From positions 109,948 to 173,947 of the forward strand of contig CANFHA010000015.1 in NCBI GenBank assembly GCA_947446645.1: 64,000 nucleotides of DNA, read 5' to 3'. The DNA comes from Chitinophagaceae bacterium. Lineage in GTDB: Bacteria > Bacteroidota > Bacteroidia > Chitinophagales > Chitinophagaceae. Both the position numbers and the translations under genes were made by a program. Under the pieces are notes generated by a model. The model did not search any database. It was not told the DNA's origin and worked only from the letters and a program-made list of their open reading frames with translations. Below, piece after piece: positions 17,816 through 26,067 of the stretch (the first letter of the stretch is position 1; the number at the start of each line of letters is the position of its first letter).

Positions 17816-18589
17816 ATGCTCAAGAGAATATTCAGATATTTTTACCGTTTACTTTATCTTAAGTCCGGTAAGGGTATCAAAATAAATAATGAAGATTACA
17901 ATGTCTCTGCATATGTTGCAAGAGGAATAAACAGTGTTATCGACGAAACGCCGTTAAAGCTGCTTATAAATCTTTCACGCAATGCGGAAACCGTTTTTGA
18001 TATTGGAGGAAACATTGGCGTGATCGCGGTAATTCTTGCGAAAAAAATGCAGCCGGGAACCACGATCTATTCTTTTGAACCGGCACCACTTTCTTATCAA
18101 TATCTTGAAGATACCGCGCGTGTACAAAAAGGGAATGCAAGGATAATCACTGTCAACAATGCAGTGAGCAATAACAATGAAAAACTGGCATTTACAAATG
18201 ATGGCAACTCGTGTACCAACCATATTAGTACACAACAGGAAGAAGGAACGGTACTCATCGATGCAATTACGATCGATTCATTCTGCGAGAAAAGTAAAGT
18301 CATTCCACAGGTGATGAAAATAGACATTGAAGGCGCCGAATACTGGGCACTGGAGGGCATGCAGAAAACGCTTAAAAACAATAATTGCATGGTATTGGTC
18401 GAAATTCACGGAGCTTTTCTAACTGAGAATCATATAAATGGCGCAATGTTCGGAAACATCGTTGACAACATTGGCTATAAAGTTTATAACACTAAAGGAG
18501 AAGAGATAAGGGGAAGCGAGATAATGGAGAATGCCTGTGTTATTCTGGCAAAGAGCAAGCCCGATGATGCTATTTTCAAGATCAACTGA
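17816..18589 (+). CDS. FkbM-family methyltransferase
   Basis: 257 residues. SAM-binding motif I is VFDIGGNIGVIAVILA, motif II is IYSFEPAPLSYQYL, and the FkbM signature is VMKIDIEGAEYWALEGM followed by LVEIHG. FkbM-type enzymes O-methylate sugars or polyketide and lipid hydroxyls. It leads a plus-strand group with a glycosyltransferase and an asparagine synthetase, which points to methylation of a surface glycan. The substrate cannot be read from the sequence. Confidence 0.9.
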   Translation: MLKRIFRYFYRLLYLKSGKGIKINNEDYNVSAYVARGINSVIDETPLKLLINLSRNAETVFDIGGNIGVIAVILAKKMQPGTTIYSFEPAPLSYQYLEDTARVQKGNARIITVNNAVSNNNEKLAFTNDGNSCTNHISTQQEEGTVLIDAITIDSFCEKSKVIPQVMKIDIEGAEYWALEGMQKTLKNNNCMVLVEIHGAFLTENHINGAMFGNIVDNIGYKVYNTKGEEIRGSEIMENACVILAKSKPDDAIFKIN

Positions 18590-18663
18590 TTGAAAGAATG
18601 TTGCTGACATTGGCAATTGTACATTGTAAAATTAATCTTCGGATATTTTCCTGGTTATAGGAC

Positions 18664-19833
18664 ATGACAGACGCGCGCAAACGGAAAATAGTATTACTTA
18701 CACTGGTTCATCCGGATTTTCTACCTCCCGTTTATTCGGTGGCGCAAGTATTAAGAGACCAGGGCTATGCAGTTCATGTACTCACTTTCGATTCTTACGT
18801 TCCGGCCCACCTGGATATTGGTACTGGTATCGAATTGGAATCGGTTGGCCAACATCATGCACTGTCCTTGCCCAGACGCCTCGCAATAAGGCGTAAGTTC
18901 AAAACCAGGGCCCGGTCCTTGGCAAACGAACATCCAGTCGCAATTATATCCTTCTGCGCCTTCACCTACTTATGTGGCCTGAAAATACATGGTACGACTC
19001 CGCTTATCTACCACGCCCTTGAGGTAGCCGACTTTATCATGAGCCTGTTTTTGAAATCCCCGCTCTCTCACTTTAATAATTTAAGGGCGATCAATAATAT
19101 AGATAAAGCCTCACTTGTAGTAACACCGTCAGTACAACGCTCCTCATGGCTGGCCGGGAGAGCCCATTTGGAAACCATGCCCCTCACCGTGTTAAATACC
19201 GCCTATATTAAAAATGAAGCGGATAATTCCGCCGACTTGTATAGGCAGACCGTACCAGTTTCGTTCCTGGATAAAAAGGTAATTCTCTACACAGGAGCAG
19301 TCAATGCCCACCTCTGCACTATGGAATTGGTCCAGGCATTTGACCTTGTAAATGACGAGGGCAGCGCATTAGTGATAACAGGCCTCAAAGAAAACGACTA
19401 CTGTAAAAGGATCAGGGAATTTGTGGCCGGGTCGAAAGCTGCAGACCGAATAAAACTGTTCCCTTACCTCACCCGCACAGAAATGCTGGCGCTGCAGGCT
19501 AATGCTGCCATTGGCGTATGCCTTGCCCGCGAATATGACGACAACCTGGAATCAAAAATGATGGCGCCCAACAAAGTGGGTGAGTATCTTGCCCGGGGTC
19601 TTTACCTGCTGGGCGTTAAAAACGAATACCTCTTACCATTTCAGATGAAGGGTATTGCATCGTTGTCCGAAACCGTTTCGCCTGGTGACGTGGGCATTGC
19701 AATAAAAGATGCATTAACTGCGGTGAGCAACCTGGAATACAAAACAAAAATAGCAGAGTTCGTAACCGGCTATTTTTGTATGCAACAACAAATGAAACCG
19801 GTTGTCGCTTACTTGAGCAGATTGAACCAATAA
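18664..19833 (+). CDS. Glycosyltransferase, GT-B fold (GT4-like)
   Basis: 389 residues with the two-Rossmann layout of GT-B enzymes. The N-terminal half starts RKIVLLTLVHPDFLPPVYSV and covers acceptor recognition. The C-terminal half (about 200-389) has a VILYTGAV strand and a donor-site region around IKLFPYLTRTEMLALQANAAIGVCLARE. Acidic residues in AREYDDNLESKMMAPNKVGEYLARG fit the nucleotide-sugar pocket of GT4 proteins. It sits between the FkbM methyltransferase and asnB, consistent with cell-surface glycan assembly. Donor and acceptor are unknown. Confidence 0.82.
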   Translation: MTDARKRKIVLLTLVHPDFLPPVYSVAQVLRDQGYAVHVLTFDSYVPAHLDIGTGIELESVGQHHALSLPRRLAIRRKFKTRARSLANEHPVAIISFCAFTYLCGLKIHGTTPLIYHALEVADFIMSLFLKSPLSHFNNLRAINNIDKASLVVTPSVQRSSWLAGRAHLETMPLTVLNTAYIKNEADNSADLYRQTVPVSFLDKKVILYTGAVNAHLCTMELVQAFDLVNDEGSALVITGLKENDYCKRIREFVAGSKAADRIKLFPYLTRTEMLALQANAAIGVCLAREYDDNLESKMMAPNKVGEYLARGLYLLGVKNEYLLPFQMKGIASLSETVSPGDVGIAIKDALTAVSNLEYKTKIAEFVTGYFCMQQQMKPVVAYLSRLNQ

Positions 19834-19839
19834 AAACAC

Positions 19840-19865
19840 CTTTGAATTTCTAATTTTGAATTTGC
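19840..19865 (+). repeat. T-rich heptad leader before asnB, containing a TAATTTTG box
   Basis: CTTTGAA-TTTCTAA-TTTTGAA-TTTG lies directly before the asnB ATG. It includes TAATTTTG (19851-19858), a match to TAnnTTTG only 10 nt from the ATG. Confidence 0.55.
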
Positions 19866-19868
19866 AAT

Positions 19869-21704
19869 ATGTGCGGGATAGCGGGTTATATAGGGAGTAG
19901 TAAGGAGGATGGGTTACGATTTGCTAACCGGGCCAGCGGCCTGCTGCAATACCGCGGACCTGATGATTGCGGCATATATAATGATGAACAGGTAACACTA
20001 CTTCACCGCCGTTTATCTATACTGGAATTATCACCGCTCGGGCATCAGCCCATGCAGTCATCCTGCGGCAGGTATAATATTGTGTTCAATGGAGAGATAT
20101 ATAATCACCTTGATCTGCGCAAGCAATTCCTGTCCGGCTATTCTTTCAAGGGGCATTCTGATACCGAAACGATCATAGAGCTTTTCAGGCTGCAGCGCGA
20201 AAATATGCTGCAGCATATGGTGGGCATGTGGGCGATAATAATATGGGATAAGCAGGAAAAGCAGCTATTTGTAACCCGCGACCGCTATGGTCAAAAGCCG
20301 GTATACGTGCGCCGCATAAAAGGTACATGGCAGATAGCAAGTGAGGTAAAACCGCTAATAGACGAGAATGAACACCCTGCAGCCGACCCAACCGAACTTG
20401 CCGAATACCTGGCACTGGGAAACTACGGCCATCTTGGCGCACACACTTTCTACAAAGACATTCAGCATTTTCCGCAGGGCTCTTATGCCTGGATCAGGCA
20501 TAGCGATGAAACGATAGCATCAAAAAAATACTGGGAGCTGCCAGATATCAATGGCAAGGACAAAGTGCCATTCAATGATAGCACAAAAAAAGAGCTTCAT
20601 GACAGAATCGTAGAAGGCGTTTTATCTCAAACCCTTGCAGATGTGCCCATTGGCATTACGCTATCCGGAGGAATCGACTCTTCTATTATCGCTGGCATAC
20701 TGTCTACCTACTACGATAAGGAGACGCACATATTTACCGCACAGTCACCTAATACCCGGTTCGATGAAACCAAGTATGTGAACGCAGTCATAGAGAAGTT
20801 TGGCAAGAGCAACTTCATAGTACACAATAAAAACCTTCATGAACTTTCCATTAAGGGGGATCTTGCAAAGTATATAAACATACAGGAAGAGCCGTTCGGC
20901 GACCCATCCATCATGGGTCATGGTTTTCTTATGAATATGGCCGCCGAGGCAAACATCAAGGTGATTCTCAACGGTCAGGGGGCTGATGAATTATTTTTCG
21001 GCTATAATAATATGGCCCAGGCAATATTGTTACAGCAGTTTAAGTCCATGCAATTCGGGAAATTCTCGGAGAACCTTGATGCGATGAAACTTGGCAAAAA
21101 ATACATGCTGCGCACCTTGCTCAAATCCTTTGCGCCCGGCACTGAAACACGCCTCAGAACACGCTCAAGAATACAGAGAAGGGGCATCATTTCTCCCGAA
21201 TTGTTAAGGAGTGTAGACGATAGCCTGGTATCCCTCTATAAATACAACAACCTGTACGATGTTTGGCAGGAGTCTATATATGGTGTTCACCTGCCTCATC
21301 TTGTCCATTACGACGATCGTAACGGTATGGCCTGTAGCATTGAAGGCCGTATGCCCTTCCTTGATCACCGCATAGCTGAATATGTAGCTACCATTCGCCC
21401 GGAAGACTTCTTAAAGCATGGCTTGCGTAAGTATATACTGCGCGAATCATGCAAACAGTATCTGCCTGAACTCGTGTACAACCGCACAGATAAGATCGGC
21501 TTTTATACCCCGCTCATAGATGCACTTACCAAAGATCAGGATTGGGTAAAAGCGCGCATTGGTAAAAGGCAATTATTGAAACATGACGCACAAAATGCGC
21601 TGTTCTCAAAGCTTGCCGCAGGTGCATTAACGGTACCAGAGGCTACACAATTGTGGCGCTGTCTTTCGGCAAATGTGTGGATGGACGAGTTTAAAGTTGC
21701 GTAG
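19869..21704 (+). CDS. asnB: Asparagine synthetase, glutamine-hydrolysing
   Basis: 611 residues. The N-terminal class II glutamine amidotransferase domain starts MCGIAGYIG (Cys2 nucleophile after Met removal) with the QYRGPDD motif. The C-terminal synthetase domain has the ATP-pyrophosphatase loop LSGGIDSS. The enzyme transfers glutamine-derived ammonia to an activated aspartate or, in glycan clusters, to sugar carboxylates. Given the FkbM and glycosyltransferase genes just upstream, an amidotransferase role in a surface polysaccharide is possible; housekeeping asparagine synthesis is the alternative. Confidence 0.93.
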   Translation: MCGIAGYIGSSKEDGLRFANRASGLLQYRGPDDCGIYNDEQVTLLHRRLSILELSPLGHQPMQSSCGRYNIVFNGEIYNHLDLRKQFLSGYSFKGHSDTETIIELFRLQRENMLQHMVGMWAIIIWDKQEKQLFVTRDRYGQKPVYVRRIKGTWQIASEVKPLIDENEHPAADPTELAEYLALGNYGHLGAHTFYKDIQHFPQGSYAWIRHSDETIASKKYWELPDINGKDKVPFNDSTKKELHDRIVEGVLSQTLADVPIGITLSGGIDSSIIAGILSTYYDKETHIFTAQSPNTRFDETKYVNAVIEKFGKSNFIVHNKNLHELSIKGDLAKYINIQEEPFGDPSIMGHGFLMNMAAEANIKVILNGQGADELFFGYNNMAQAILLQQFKSMQFGKFSENLDAMKLGKKYMLRTLLKSFAPGTETRLRTRSRIQRRGIISPELLRSVDDSLVSLYKYNNLYDVWQESIYGVHLPHLVHYDDRNGMACSIEGRMPFLDHRIAEYVATIRPEDFLKHGLRKYILRESCKQYLPELVYNRTDKIGFYTPLIDALTKDQDWVKARIGKRQLLKHDAQNALFSKLAAGALTVPEATQLWRCLSANVWMDEFKVA

Positions 21705-21762
21705 CCATACAACAGCCGAATAAAATAACTATTACGTACTTTTAACACACTTATTTCCACTT

Positions 21763-22896
21763 ATGCAAGACCTGACCTCTTTTTTTGAACCTGACCATTT
21801 TATAGAATCACAGCAGCCCGATGCGTACCAGCCACTTCAGTGGGGCGCTAATATCAAATACGCTACACAGAAATCTTTCGACTGGGACGATGCCGACATC
21901 GTAATAGTTGGCTGTGGCGAATGGCGGGGTAACGACGCTGGTAAAGAATATAGCAGCAGCCCGGATAAGATACGGGAGCAGCTATACAAAATGTATTTCT
22001 GGCATGCGGGCATTAAGATAGCAGATGCAGGAAACATAAGGCAGGGCGCCACACTGGGAGATACACGCGCAGCATTGCTGATAGTGCTGCGGGAGATACA
22101 CGATGCAGGCAAAATAGCACTGATACTTGGCGGCAGTCACGACCTTACGCTGCAGCAGTACGAAGTATTCAAAAAAGCAGAAGAAATGGCCGTGGCGTCC
22201 GTTGCGGATATGCTTATAGACCTTGACGAAACAGAATCGGTGACCGATCGCAGCTATCTTATGGATATGCTCACGGGCACCCCCAACTTCATGAGCCACT
22301 ACAACCACATTGCCTTTCAGAGCTACTATGCACATCCGCGCATGCTGGAAACACTGGATAAGCTGCGTTTTGATTTCTTCAGGCTGGGCAAGGTGCGCGA
22401 GCACATAGAAGATATGGAACCAGTACTGCGCAGCAGTAATATGTTCAGCTTCGACATGACGGCAATAAGATATAGCGATGCTCCGGCGAATGTAAACGGC
22501 TCACCAAACGGACTTTCAGGTGAAGACTGTTGCCAGCTTACACGCTATGCGGGTATGAGCGAAGCGCTCACTTCCTTTGGCATATATGCTTACGACCATG
22601 AGAACGACACAAATGATATGACTGCCAAACTTATCTCCCAGATGGTGTGGTATTTTATAGATGGCTACCTGGTGCGCAAGACCGAGGCAAAGCTCACTGA
22701 GCGGGAGGAGTTTGTTACGTTCAATGTTGTGTTTACAGATAATGACACTACTTTCCTGAAAAGCAAGCGCACCAACAGGTGGTGGATGAAACTCCCTGAC
22801 CAGACTTTTGTGCCCTGCTCCTACAACGACTACCTTGTTGCCAGCAACGACCAGATACCGGAACGCTGGCTGAGAGAGCAGGAACGACTTTTGTAA
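21763..22896 (+). CDS. Arginase/formimidoylglutamase-fold protein with eroded metal site
   Basis: 377 residues of the ureohydrolase fold. Family landmarks are present but altered. The GGDHS loop is GGSHD (residues 123-127). The DAHxD metal strand is D153-L-D155-E-T. The SFDxD strand is SFD231-M-T233. Active ureohydrolases need two Mn ions held by His and Asp residues at these places; His of DAHxD and the second Asp of DxD are missing here. Databases usually call such Bacteroidota proteins formimidoylglutamase, but catalysis looks doubtful. It lies 58 nt after asnB and 66 nt before hflX on the same strand. Confidence 0.8.
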   Translation: MQDLTSFFEPDHFIESQQPDAYQPLQWGANIKYATQKSFDWDDADIVIVGCGEWRGNDAGKEYSSSPDKIREQLYKMYFWHAGIKIADAGNIRQGATLGDTRAALLIVLREIHDAGKIALILGGSHDLTLQQYEVFKKAEEMAVASVADMLIDLDETESVTDRSYLMDMLTGTPNFMSHYNHIAFQSYYAHPRMLETLDKLRFDFFRLGKVREHIEDMEPVLRSSNMFSFDMTAIRYSDAPANVNGSPNGLSGEDCCQLTRYAGMSEALTSFGIYAYDHENDTNDMTAKLISQMVWYFIDGYLVRKTEAKLTEREEFVTFNVVFTDNDTTFLKSKRTNRWWMKLPDQTFVPCSYNDYLVASNDQIPERWLREQERLL

Positions 22897-22928
22897 TGCT
22901 TTATTGGCCAGTGTTAAATGCCGGCAGT

Positions 22929-22960
22929 TTGATTTTTAATTTTTAATTTTTTACTTTTTA
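22929..22960 (+). repeat. T-rich heptad leader before hflX
   Basis: TTTTTAA-TTTTTAA-TTTTTTAC-TTTTTAC precedes the GTG start of hflX by 2-3 nt. It is of the same kind as the leaders of asnB, parA and the sigma-54 gene. Confidence 0.55.
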
Positions 22961-22962
22961 CC

Positions 22963-24150
22963 GTGCTCGATAAACAAAATAAAATACAGGACCAGGAGAA
23001 GGCAGTGCTCGTAGGGCTCATATACAAAGAGCAAACGGAAATGCACGTAAAGGAATACCTGCTGGAGCTGGAATTTCTAGCAGAAACTGCAGGGGCGGTA
23101 ACGGTGAAAACCTTTGTGCAGAAACTCCCGAGGCCAGATTCCAAGACATTTGTAGGCAAGGGTAAGCTGGAGGAAATAAAGGAGTATGTAAAAGCAAAAG
23201 GCGTGGGCCTTGTGATATTTGACGATGAGCTTACCGGATCTCAAATAGGCAATATAGCTGACGAAGTAGGCGTAAAAGTTATTGACCGCAGCGATCTGAT
23301 ACTGGATATATTTGCCAGCAGGGCAAAGACGGCCCAGGCCAAAGTGCAGGTAGAACTGGCCCAGTATCAATATATACTGCCCCGCCTTAAAGGCATGTGG
23401 AAGCACCTGGAACGCCAGGGAGGCGGCATAGGCAGCAGGGGGCCAGGTGAAACAGAAATAGAAACGGACCGCCGGATAGTAAAGGATAAAATATCGCTCC
23501 TGAGGAAAAGGCTGGCCGAGATAGACAAGCAAGCCATGACACAGCGCAAGGAGCGTGGTGAATATATACGCGTGGCACTGGTAGGCTATACCAACGTAGG
23601 CAAAAGTACGCTGATGAATGTGCTCAGCAAAGCCGATGTCTTTTCTGAAAATAAATTATTCGCCACACTTGATACGACTACACGCAAAGTTGTGTTTGAG
23701 CAATCACCCTTCCTGCTAAGCGATACCGTTGGTTTCATCAGGAAACTTCCCCACCACCTTGTGGAGAGTTTTAAAAGCACCCTCGATGAAGTACGCGAGG
23801 CCGACTGCCTGCTGCATGTTGTGGACATTTCACACCCTGGCTATGAAGATCAGATGGGTGTGGTGAATAAAACCTTGCAAGCAATAGGCGCATTCGAAAA
23901 GCCAATGCTAACTATTTTCAACAAGATGGACCTTTATGAACAACAGGTTTTTGACCCCTGGCTGGATGATGAAGTGAAGCAGGATATGATTGCACAACTG
24001 GAAAGCAGGTGGCAGCTGCTCACGAACAATTCCGCCATCTTTGTGTCTGCAACTGAGCGCCGCAATCTTGATACGCTTCGCAACACCATTCTCGCAAAAG
24101 TGAAGAAACTTTATGAAGAACGGTATCCATATCTGACCAAATTTTATTAG
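22963..24150 (+). CDS. hflX: Ribosome-associated GTPase HflX
   Basis: 395 residues. The N-terminal HflX domain contains DSKTFVGKGKLEEIKEYV and the family signature DRSDLILDIFASRAKTAQAK. A coiled linker has GGIGSRGPGETEIETDRR. The G domain has G1 GYTNVGKST (about residue 206), G3 DTVGFI and G4 NKMD. HflX splits stalled or hibernating 70S ribosomes under stress. Translation starts at GTG; no ATG lies before the conserved N terminus. A strong hairpin terminator follows. Confidence 0.95.
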   Translation: MLDKQNKIQDQEKAVLVGLIYKEQTEMHVKEYLLELEFLAETAGAVTVKTFVQKLPRPDSKTFVGKGKLEEIKEYVKAKGVGLVIFDDELTGSQIGNIADEVGVKVIDRSDLILDIFASRAKTAQAKVQVELAQYQYILPRLKGMWKHLERQGGGIGSRGPGETEIETDRRIVKDKISLLRKRLAEIDKQAMTQRKERGEYIRVALVGYTNVGKSTLMNVLSKADVFSENKLFATLDTTTRKVVFEQSPFLLSDTVGFIRKLPHHLVESFKSTLDEVREADCLLHVVDISHPGYEDQMGVVNKTLQAIGAFEKPMLTIFNKMDLYEQQVFDPWLDDEVKQDMIAQLESRWQLLTNNSAIFVSATERRNLDTLRNTILAKVKKLYEERYPYLTKFY

Positions 24151-24170
24151 CAAATTAATTTTTATCTAAC

Positions 24171-24216
24171 AAAAGAATATGTGGCTATTTCTCAAAAAAC
24201 AGCCACATATTCTTTT
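24171..24216 (+). terminator. Strong intrinsic terminator after hflX
   Basis: A perfect 16-bp stem (AAAAGAATATGTGGCT and complement) with a 14-nt loop ends in a T run. It lies 20 nt after the stop. Confidence 0.85.
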
Positions 24217-24301
24217 TTGCTATGCCGGTAAGCGAAAAAATTTCTTAACTTACAAATAGTAAACCACAGGGGCCTCTATTGTTCACTATAAACGTTCATT
24301 T

Positions 24302-24550
24302 ATGAAGCAACAGGTACGCGAACTATTAGTTACTGCAAAAGTAGCACAGCACTGGTCAGAAAACTTTGATGAGCGGGTAGATGAGCTCATGCTGCTGGTA
24401 AATAAAATAGACAACGAAAAATGCGTGATGGCCGCGGGCGAAATGCTTGACGTTTATCAGAAAACAAAACAAACGCCTGCTAAGCCCCGCAAAAAAAAGC
24501 AATCAGACTGCTGCGATAAGCCTTTCGAATTCCTCGTCTTCCGAAATTAA
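24302..24550 (+). CDS. Small protein of unknown function (82 aa)
   Basis: 82 residues from ATG. The N-terminal two thirds are predicted helical and amphipathic (VRELLVTAKVAQHWSENFDERVDELMLLVNKI). A basic tail follows (AKPRKKKQ), then a paired-Cys end (SDCCDKPFEFLVF). No family is recognised. It has its own upstream region after the hflX terminator and is convergent with the DUF2461 gene, with 2 nt between. Confidence 0.6.
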   Translation: MKQQVRELLVTAKVAQHWSENFDERVDELMLLVNKIDNEKCVMAAGEMLDVYQKTKQTPAKPRKKKQSDCCDKPFEFLVFRN

Positions 24551-24552
24551 TT

Positions 24553-25212
24553 CTACCCAACTGACCGGTTCAGGAAGTCAATGAATGGCCGCATGGCCGT
24601 AAATACTTCCAATGCCTTTTTCACCAATGCTTTTCCTGAAATATCCTCATCAGCAATATTGTATGATACCGTAAAGCTCTTCAGCTTAAGATATTCTATT
24701 GCCGGGTTATCATCAGTATAGCCCTGGGGTACCTTTTTGAGCTGTTCACCGCTTACCATGCCGAATAGCTTTTTAAACTTTTTGTCTTCGACTATCTTTT
24801 TAAATTCGTCAAAGTTATAATCTACTTCCTGGCGCACAGCTTTTAGCAAAGGTGCTTCAGGCATCCACAGTCCACCACCGGCAAAGCTCTTTCCGCCCGG
24901 CTCCAGGTGAAAATAATAACCGGCACCGGGATATTTGCGGCCACCCTTGCTGAAAAATGCACCGAAGTTGGGCTTATAAGGCGTTTTATCTTTTGAAAAA
25001 CGAACATCCCTGAATATCCGGAAAATACAGTCTTTCGCCAGTTGCTCTTTAAATCCTGGTTCACTTGTGGCAAGCCCCTCCAGTACTTCACCTATAAATA
25101 GCTCGTAGTCTTCCTTCGCCGCCTGGTATTCATCACGATGTTTGTCAAACCACTGCTTATTGTTGTTATCAAATAATTCCCTGAGAAATGTAATAGTACC
25201 GGCCTTCAGCAT
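24553..25212 (-). CDS. DUF2461 / TIGR02453 family protein
   Basis: 219 residues. Family hallmarks include FLRELFDNNNKQWFDKHRDEY at the start, IFRIFRDVRFSKDKTPYKPNFGAFFS and the GAGYYFHLEPGGKSFAGGGLW block. The biochemical function of this widespread family is not established. The ATG at 25212 is preferred over an in-frame TTG nine bases upstream. It is divergent from parA. Confidence 0.88.
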   Translation of the reverse strand: MLKAGTITFLRELFDNNNKQWFDKHRDEYQAAKEDYELFIGEVLEGLATSEPGFKEQLAKDCIFRIFRDVRFSKDKTPYKPNFGAFFSKGGRKYPGAGYYFHLEPGGKSFAGGGLWMPEAPLLKAVRQEVDYNFDEFKKIVEDKKFKKLFGMVSGEQLKKVPQGYTDDNPAIEYLKLKSFTVSYNIADEDISGKALVKKALEVFTAMRPFIDFLNRSVG

Positions 25213-25289
25213 AAGTTGCAAATTAGATGACTAAAATAGGAATTGTAACGGGGAATATGTATTTTGTATTAAATCTTATATGTAGTTGG

Positions 25290-25316
25290 TTTTTTGAATT
25301 TTTTAATTTTGAATTC
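25290..25316 (+). repeat. T-rich heptad leader before parA
   Basis: TTTTTTGAA-TTTTTTAA-TTTTGAA-TT lies just before the parA ATG and includes a TAATTTTG box. Confidence 0.5.
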
Positions 25317-25322
25317 AAACTT

Positions 25323-26066
25323 ATGTTCATCGCATCCCTATATAATCTCAAAGGTGGTGTCGGCAAGACCGCATCCTGCGTTAATATGACGTACATGGCG
25401 GCAAAGGATGGATTCCGCACATTGTTATGGGATCTGGATCCACAGGGAGCAGCCACTTACTATTATAAAGCGCACGCTACCAACAAGAGCAGCCTTAAGA
25501 AAGTGATAGAGCACGACATCTCTATACATGATGCCATACATCACACAGAGTTCGACAATCTTGATATTCTTCCAGCTGACAACTCAGCCCGCAAGCTGGA
25601 TATATTGCTGGATGCACAGCAGGGCACAAAGAAATATTTCAGAAACCTGCTTAAGGATGTTACCTCGATTTACGATTTCGTTTTTATAGATTGCCCTCCC
25701 GGCTTCTCCAATGTTGCCGACAATATTTTTATCGCATCAGATGCTGTGCTGATGCCGGTTATCCCGACTACCCTTTCTATGCGCACCTATGAACAGGTAA
25801 AAAAATACCTCGAAGAAAAAGAGATCGGTGTTGAAAAGCTCATGTGCTTCTTTACCATGGCTGATACGCGTAAAAATATGCATACCGATACTATGCAGCA
25901 TTTGTACAAAGACAAACGATTCTTCAGCCATTATATCCCCTATCTTTCTGACATCGAAAAAATGGGAATTAAAAATGCACCGCTTGAAGTATTTGCTGCT
26001 TCCAGTTATGCAAACACTTGTTACCGTGCGCTGTGGACAGAGATAAAAGAAGGCATACTGGAATAA
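25323..26066 (+). CDS. Solitary ParA-family ATPase
   Basis: 247 residues beginning MFIASLYNLKGGVGKTASCV, so the deviant Walker A (KGGVGKT) is at the N terminus. Walker A' is DLDPQG and Walker B is FVFIDCPPG. ParA/MinD-type ATPases position DNA or protein cargo by patterning on nucleoid or membrane. No parB, centromere-like repeat or chemotaxis gene is nearby, so the cargo is unknown. The ATG at 25323 is chosen over an upstream in-frame start because the family begins right before Walker A and the extension is a translated T-rich leader. Confidence 0.9.
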   Translation: MFIASLYNLKGGVGKTASCVNMTYMAAKDGFRTLLWDLDPQGAATYYYKAHATNKSSLKKVIEHDISIHDAIHHTEFDNLDILPADNSARKLDILLDAQQGTKKYFRNLLKDVTSIYDFVFIDCPPGFSNVADNIFIASDAVLMPVIPTTLSMRTYEQVKKYLEEKEIGVEKLMCFFTMADTRKNMHTDTMQHLYKDKRFFSHYIPYLSDIEKMGIKNAPLEVFAASSYANTCYRALWTEIKEGILE

Positions 26067-26067
26067 A

